Origin: CAZFLM01 sp964519955
Lineage (GTDB): Bacteria; Armatimonadota; Chthonomonadetes; Chthonomonadales; CAJBBX01
Direction: 5' to 3'
Length of the DNA stretch: 10,446 bases
NCBI GenBank assembly: GCA_964519955.1
Contig: CAZFLM010000139.1
Span: 1 to 10,446, forward strand
The position numbers were made by a program, and so were the translations under genes. Of this stretch, positions 6,202 through 10,446 are shown piece after piece (the stretch's first letter is position 1; the number at the start of each line of letters is the position of its first letter). The notes under the pieces were generated by a model. That model did no database searches. It was given only the letters and a program-made list of their open reading frames with translations, and was not told where the DNA came from.

Positions 6202-7725
6202 GTGAGTGATCTACCGACTGCACCTGACGGGCCAGTGACGCCCCCGAGTCCGCCTGCCGAAGGCTCCTCGGGCATGTCCGGGCGGCGCGTCGCCAAGAAC
6301 ACCCTCATCTATCTGCTCGGGCAGTGCGTGACGTGGTCGGTCACGCTCGTCGCGATCACGATCATCCCCCGGACTCTCGGCGAGGCCGGGATGGGGCAGA
6401 TCGCGCTCGCCACGGTACCGATCGGCACGGTCGTGCTGCTTCTGGGCTTCAGCATCGAGTCGTATTTGACCACCGAGGTCGGCCGCGATCGGCGCGAAGC
6501 CGAGAGGCTCATCCAGGCCGTCCTCGGGCTGCGGCTGGTGCTGACGCCGCTGCTCTGGCTCTGTGCCTGCGCGCTCCTGTACGCTACCGGCGCTTCTCCC
6601 ATCGTGTGGAAGCTGGGGCTCGTGGCTCTGCTCGGGGCCACCATCTCGTTCGTGATCGGTCCGCTGAACAACGTGCTGGTCGGCCTGGAGCAGGCACGCC
6701 GCGTGACCACCATCACCTCGTTGGGCACCGCCAACCAGTTGCTGGCGATCCCGTTCCTGCGCTACGGCCCGATCTCCGTCGTGGTCTCGTCTGCGTCCAT
6801 GCAGTTGGTGACCAGTTCGATTCAGGCGGCGTGGATGAGCCAGATAGTCCGGCTTCGTCCGGTGTTCCGGCGCGCTGAGTGGGAGCACGTGGTGCGCGGC
6901 GGTCTCCCGTTCCTGGTCAACTCCCTGGTGATGCAGCTCTACCAGTTCACCACGGTCTACATCCTGAAGTACTTCGCCGGTGAGTCGGCGGTCGGCGTCT
7001 ACACCCAGTCGCAGCGCATCTTCGGCACGTTCTTCTTCATCCCCGCAGCCATCGGCTCGGCGCTCCTCCCATCGCTCTCCCGCATGGTGGCCGCAGACCC
7101 GGGCGAGTTCCGGGCGATGCAGTCGCGCATCCTTTGCCTGATGGTGTCCCTGGGGCTGCCGGTGGGGTGCATGGCGTTCGTGCTGGCTCAGCCGCTCTGC
7201 CACTTGCTCTATGGGCACCGGGCGTTCGGCAACGTGCCCGCTGCCCTCCAGATCGCCGCTGTGAGCGTCGTGCCCATCTACATCACCTCCACCATGTATC
7301 AGTTCCTCACGGCGCAGCGCAAGAACGCGACGTGGAGCTTCTTCCTGATGCTCACAGTGGTGGTCAACTGCATCTGCTGCGTGGCATTCATCCCGCTCTT
7401 CTCCCGCCTCTATCACAACCCGGCGATGGGCGCGCAGGCTGCCTGCCTGATCGCCGAGTCCGTTGCGGTGCCCCTCGCGCTCATCCTGCTACAGACCAAC
7501 CCCTTCGGGGGCGACACGATCGGGCGGCTGGCACGCGCGAGCGCGGCCGCTGCTCTGATGGTGGTCGTGATGCTGCTCACGCGGCGGTACTTCATTGTCG
7601 TGCCCGCCGCCCTGGGGGTCGTCACCTTCGGGTTGGTGGCGTGGTTCCTGCGCGCCCTGGGCGACGAGGACCAGGCCAGGCTGGTAGCCCTCGTGCGCGG
7701 CCGGCTTCGACGGTCGCGAGCATAG
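6202..7725 (+). CDS. Wzx-like lipid-linked oligosaccharide flippase (MOP superfamily)
   Basis: This is a polytopic membrane protein of 507 residues with about 12-14 hydrophobic segments spread evenly. The N-terminus shows the family pattern of a basic patch then a first helix (RRVAKNTLIYLLGQ), followed by IIPRTLGEAGMGQIALA, which matches the IP.LG..G.G pattern of polysaccharide export flippases. Mid-protein GVYTQSQRIFGTFFFIPAAI and LLPSLSRM match the YxxxxR...P...LPxLSR region of the same group. Such proteins move undecaprenyl-linked sugar repeat units across the inner membrane for O-antigen, capsule or exopolysaccharide. The start is uncertain: GTG 6202 (GGGAG 12 bases upstream), ATG 6274 (GAAGG 10 bases upstream, removing a Pro-rich 24-residue leader) or ATG 6157. 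No glycosyltransferase or polymerase gene is nearby, so the cargo is unknown. MurJ is less likely because the usual MurJ motifs are not evident. Confidence 0.85.
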   Translation: MSDLPTAPDGPVTPPSPPAEGSSGMSGRRVAKNTLIYLLGQCVTWSVTLVAITIIPRTLGEAGMGQIALATVPIGTVVLLLGFSIESYLTTEVGRDRREAERLIQAVLGLRLVLTPLLWLCACALLYATGASPIVWKLGLVALLGATISFVIGPLNNVLVGLEQARRVTTITSLGTANQLLAIPFLRYGPISVVVSSASMQLVTSSIQAAWMSQIVRLRPVFRRAEWEHVVRGGLPFLVNSLVMQLYQFTTVYILKYFAGESAVGVYTQSQRIFGTFFFIPAAIGSALLPSLSRMVAADPGEFRAMQSRILCLMVSLGLPVGCMAFVLAQPLCHLLYGHRAFGNVPAALQIAAVSVVPIYITSTMYQFLTAQRKNATWSFFLMLTVVVNCICCVAFIPLFSRLYHNPAMGAQAACLIAESVAVPLALILLQTNPFGGDTIGRLARASAAAALMVVVMLLTRRYFIVVPAALGVVTFGLVAWFLRALGDEDQARLVALVRGRLRRSRA

Positions 7726-7769
7726 GCTGGCCGCCTCTGCCGACCGGACGTGTGTATCGGCTCGAGCAA

Positions 7770-7801
7770 AACGGTCCCGGGAGCAGCCTCCCGGGACCGT
7801 T
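7770..7801. terminator. Strong intrinsic terminator between convergent genes
   Basis: A 14 bp perfect stem (AACGGTCCCGGGAG at 7770-7783, CTCCCGGGACCGTT at 7788-7801) closes a four-base loop, CAGC. On the minus strand the stem runs into TTTT (complement of 7768-7771), the classical tail, so it should end the protease transcript. On the plus strand the tail TCTCATGTTC is weaker but could still stop the flippase transcript, which ends at 7725. Confidence 0.85.
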
Positions 7802-7825
7802 CTCATGTTCTGCTCGCGGGCCGGC

Positions 7826-10183
7826 TTACCTGTAGACGGTGATGGTGGCCAGGTCGGTCATGGCCGCTGAGTTGAACGAGTAGATGCCGTAGACGATGGC
7901 GGTCTCGGAGGTCAGGCTCCTCGACTGGTAGATGTTCCCCAGCATCCCAACCATCACGCCGCGCCCCGTCTTGCGGAACGAGGCCCCGAGCGCCGTCACG
8001 TCGATCCAGTCGGATGTCGAGTTATCCGACATCAGGAATCTGCCCCAGAGGCGGACCTCCTGGGCAAGCCCCGACTTGATGCCCGCCGTCTCGGGGCGAA
8101 GATCCACTGCCACGAGCTTGATGATCTTCGGGGCGCCGATCGTGAATGTCAGACCACTGGATGTCCCGCCGCCGGGCGCCGGGTTATAGACGGTCACGTC
8201 CGCGGTGCCCGCTGTCGCCACATCCGATGCGGTGATCTCGGCCGTGAGCGCCGTGCTGGAGACGTATGTTGTCGGCCTGTCGCTCCCGTTCCAGCGCACC
8301 GTCGCGCCGGCTATGAACCGGGTGCCAGTGACCGTCAGAGTGAACGCCGCGCTGCCCGGCAGTGCCGAGCTGGGGCTCAGTTTGGTCAGCGTGGGAACCG
8401 GATTGGTGGCGCTCGGGTCGATGGTGAAGAGCACGGCGTTCGAGGTCCCGCCGCCGGGCGCGGGGTTGTACACCGTGACGGATGCCGTGCCCTCGACCGC
8501 CACGTCGCTGGCCGAGATGGCCGCGGTGAGCTGCGTGCTCGACACGTAGGTGGTGGTGCGGCCGGTGCCGTTCCAGCGCACCCGGGAAGAGGGGACGAAG
8601 TCCAAGCCCGTCACAGTGAGCGTCAAGGCGGCGTCGCCTGCGGTTGCGCGAGCCGGCGAGAGCGCCAGCAGGCTGGGGACGGGGTTCGGCGCGGTCACCG
8701 TGAAGCTCGCCGCGGCCGACGTGCCGCCGCTCGATGTCGGGTTCTTGACGGTCACCGCGCAGGTGCCAGCGACCGAGAGGTCGGCCGCTGTGATCGCTGC
8801 CGATAGCTGCGTCGAGGACACGAACGTCGTCGTCCGCGCGGAGCCATTCCACTGCACCGTTGCGCCGTCCAGGAAGTTCGTGCCGGTGACCGTGAGCGTG
8901 AAGGCGGGGTCGCCCGCCAGCGCGCTGCTCGGAGAGAGCGCCGTTACCGTCGGGAGGACGATCGCGCGCAGCGCCTTGTAGACGTTGATGCGGCCCGCGC
9001 CCGACGCGATCGAGTAGACGTCGGCATTGTCGATCTGCGCCACGATCGTGTCTGCGATCTGCTGGTTCGTGAGATCGGGGCGCTGTGCCCAGAGCAGGGC
9101 CGCCTCACCCGCGACGTGCGGCGCCGCCATCGAGGTGCCCGACATGGTGGCGTAGGTGCTGGTCGGGTACGTTGAGAGGATATCGAGCCCGGGCGCCGCC
9201 ACTCTGACCCATGTACCGTAGTTGCTGAACCACGCCCGCGTGTCGGAGCTGTTCGTTGCGGCCACCGAGACGACGTTGGCGTACGCGGCAGGGTAGAAGA
9301 GGGCGGTGGAGGCGTTGTTGCCCGCGGCCGCCACGAGGACGCAGCCGTGCGACCAGGCATACGCCATCGCGTCGCTCAGCGTTGTGGAGGTGGCCGTGTC
9401 GCCGAAGCTCATGCTGATGACGTTGGCGCCATGGTCCACGGCGTAGGTGATGCCGTCCGCCACGTTGACGTCGCTGCCATATCCAGAGGAACTCAGCACC
9501 TTGATCGGCATGATGCGTATTGCCGCAGTGCCGGCGGTCCCGCTGAGGCCGTTCCACGCCGCGACGCCCGCGATGCCGAGCGAGTTGTTGATGGTGCCCG
9601 CGGCGGTGCCCGCGCAGTGCGTGCCGTGGCCGTGGTCGTCGTACGGGTCGCCGGGATCGGTGGACGTGTAGGTGAACGCGTTGAAGCCCACGACCTTGCC
9701 GCCGCTCCGCAGAATGGCGTCCGTGAGGTCGGGGTGGTTGTACTGCACGCCGGTGTCCACGATCGCGATGACGACGGGAGAGGAGACCGCCGGCGTCCAG
9801 ATGCTCCACGCCTGGTCTGCCTTGACCATCGGCAGCGGCCACTGCGACGAGTAGTACGTGTCATTGGGTGTCGCGCAGATGTGGCGGATCACGTTCGGTT
9901 CGACGAAGCGGACGCCGGGCTGCTTCCGGATCTGCGCGATGGCCTGATCCATCGTGACCCCGTCGCGCAGCCGAACGCGGTACACGCCCAGGCTTCCGAC
10001 GCGGGTCGCGCCCTGCCCGAGCGCCCTTACAGCCGATCGGGCGCGCGCGAGGCGGGCCGACGAGGTGTTCTCGAGGCCCACCAGCACTTCGCCCTGTACG
10101 ACCTGCTGTTGGGCGCCGGCGCGACCAGCCGCCGTGAGCGCCACGACCACGCACGCGGGTATGAACCAACGGATCGATCTCAT
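7826..10183 (-). CDS. Secreted subtilisin-like serine protease (S8) with three IPT/TIG-like repeats
   Basis: A 785-residue exported protease. In order: signal peptide (1-24, ending AGA before QQQ), an I9-like propeptide (about 30-100, ending GVRFVEPN), the S8 catalytic domain (about 115-405), three 86-residue IPT/TIG-like domains, and a C-terminal beta domain (about 685-785) resembling a bacterial Ig-like fold. The catalytic triad is complete: Asp143 (IVDTG), His186 (GHGTH) and Ser351 (GTSMAAPHVAG), with oxyanion Asn289 (AAAGNN). A Cys follows the His motif (GTHCAG), as in thermitase and proteinase K. ATG 10183 is preceded by GAGAGG with a 5-base gap and starts the signal peptide; the longer frame to 10294 would put 37 non-signal residues ahead of it. 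There is no LPxTG, Por or PEP-CTERM anchor. Free release or attachment through the C-terminal domains is possible. Substrate unknown. Confidence 0.93.
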   Translation of the reverse strand: MRSIRWFIPACVVVALTAAGRAGAQQQVVQGEVLVGLENTSSARLARARSAVRALGQGATRVGSLGVYRVRLRDGVTMDQAIAQIRKQPGVRFVEPNVIRHICATPNDTYYSSQWPLPMVKADQAWSIWTPAVSSPVVIAIVDTGVQYNHPDLTDAILRSGGKVVGFNAFTYTSTDPGDPYDDHGHGTHCAGTAAGTINNSLGIAGVAAWNGLSGTAGTAAIRIMPIKVLSSSGYGSDVNVADGITYAVDHGANVISMSFGDTATSTTLSDAMAYAWSHGCVLVAAAGNNASTALFYPAAYANVVSVAATNSSDTRAWFSNYGTWVRVAAPGLDILSTYPTSTYATMSGTSMAAPHVAGEAALLWAQRPDLTNQQIADTIVAQIDNADVYSIASGAGRINVYKALRAIVLPTVTALSPSSALAGDPAFTLTVTGTNFLDGATVQWNGSARTTTFVSSTQLSAAITAADLSVAGTCAVTVKNPTSSGGTSAAASFTVTAPNPVPSLLALSPARATAGDAALTLTVTGLDFVPSSRVRWNGTGRTTTYVSSTQLTAAISASDVAVEGTASVTVYNPAPGGGTSNAVLFTIDPSATNPVPTLTKLSPSSALPGSAAFTLTVTGTRFIAGATVRWNGSDRPTTYVSSTALTAEITASDVATAGTADVTVYNPAPGGGTSSGLTFTIGAPKIIKLVAVDLRPETAGIKSGLAQEVRLWGRFLMSDNSTSDWIDVTALGASFRKTGRGVMVGMLGNIYQSRSLTSETAIVYGIYSFNSAAMTDLATITVYR
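8138..8953 (-). repeat. Three tandem repeats encoding IPT/TIG-like domains
   Basis: The units are 8953-8696, 8677-8420 and 8395-8138 (protein residues 411-496, 503-588 and 597-682), with linkers of 6 and 8 residues. Each unit has LSP near the start, LTVTG, then WNG, a TT(F/Y)VSST stretch, a V(T/Y)(V/N)..NP end and a closing (F)T(V/I). Units 2 and 3 share YNPAPGGGTS and are closer to each other than to unit 1; 17 bases are identical at 8163-8179 and 8445-8461, 282 bases apart. This points to a later duplication of unit 2 or 3. Confidence 0.85.
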
Positions 10184-10446
10184 AGATGCCTCTCTTGGGG
10201 GGAGGGGTGCAGGCGCTATAGTGGGTGCCGGTGGCAGACGGGCGACCCCGGTAGAGGGCCGCCCGCGGCGATCGCGACTGTGTGTGGACGCCACCCTCGC
10301 TGATCCACATGCAGGAACCGTGCCAATGCTAGGGTGAACAGCGCGCGGCGCACGAATCCCCGCGATGGGCGTGCCTGCCCGTCCGGTCTGTCCGCTAGCC
10401 TGATCTATTCGTCACCCTTGGCGACAGTGGCCACATGACGATTGCT
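10184..10446. other. Upstream region of the protease gene, no confident gene
   Basis: These 263 bases contain no gene I can support. On the plus strand TATAGT (10217-10222) resembles a -10 box, with TTGGGG 16 bases before it, pointing away from the protease. On the minus strand TTGGCA (10336-10331) resembles a -35, but no good -10 follows at the right distance. At the right edge a minus-strand frame is open for 13 codons and stops at TAG (10407-10405); it could be the end of a neighbouring gene. A plus-strand ATG at 10435 could equally begin one. Confidence 0.4.

Noticed and set aside
8205..8981. Two back-to-back plus-strand open frames opposite the IPT repeats
   Set aside because: They are open because the repeats are GC-rich; their internal repetition only mirrors the sense-strand repeats.
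10197..10202. G-run (six G) upstream of the protease as a phase-variable tract
   Set aside because: Six bases are too short in such GC-rich DNA to suggest slippage control.
9347..10303. Plus-strand open frame (318 codons) opposite the protease
   Set aside because: It is antisense to the S8 catalytic domain with all its motifs; its translation is Arg/Val/His/Asp-rich shadow sequence.
10405..10446. C-terminal end of a minus-strand gene at the right edge
   Set aside because: Only 13 codons are visible before TAG, too few to support a gene call; an equally weak plus-strand ATG at 10435 competes.

Overview
This is a GC-rich bacterial chromosomal window with strong G/C preference at third codon positions. 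It holds seven protein-coding genes and no recognisable RNA gene, insertion sequence, phage gene or CRISPR array. No marker fixes the taxonomy. The cytochrome c maturation genes and the mix of a secreted subtilase, a Gfo/Idh/MocA oxidoreductase and a polysaccharide flippase suggest a diderm, possibly Armatimonadota or a similar soil or freshwater lineage; this is an impression only.

Left block (about 205-4878, + strand): ccmD, ccmE, ccmF and a secreted protein with two copies of an immunoglobulin-like DUF4352-type domain. CcmD (42 aa) is a one-helix protein that overlaps ccmE by four bases. CcmE carries heme on a Cys (CxxxY motif) rather than the usual His, the signature of the variant System I* pathway of archaea and sulfate reducers. 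CcmF is the heme lyase; it keeps all four expected histidines and the WWD motif but is about 300 residues longer than E. coli CcmF. No ccmG or ccmH follows. Together CcmD-E-F would pass heme from the inner membrane chaperone to apocytochromes outside the membrane. The role of the DUF4352-type protein is unknown.

Middle block: a convergent stem-loop (4939-4985) separates the ccm block from a minus-strand Gfo/Idh/MocA oxidoreductase (5016-5999). A roughly 200 bp divergent regulatory region with a perfect 10 bp inverted repeat leads into a plus-strand Wzx-like lipid-linked sugar flippase (6202-7725).

Right block: a strong 14 bp stem terminator (7770-7801), serving mainly the minus strand, separates the flippase from a secreted S8 subtilisin-like protease (7826-10183). 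The protease has a signal peptide, propeptide, complete catalytic set, three IPT/TIG-like repeats and a C-terminal beta domain. The last 263 bases are its upstream region and show no confident gene.

The most notable content is the Cys-type CcmE with an enlarged CcmF and a small CcmD. No wholly new system is evident.
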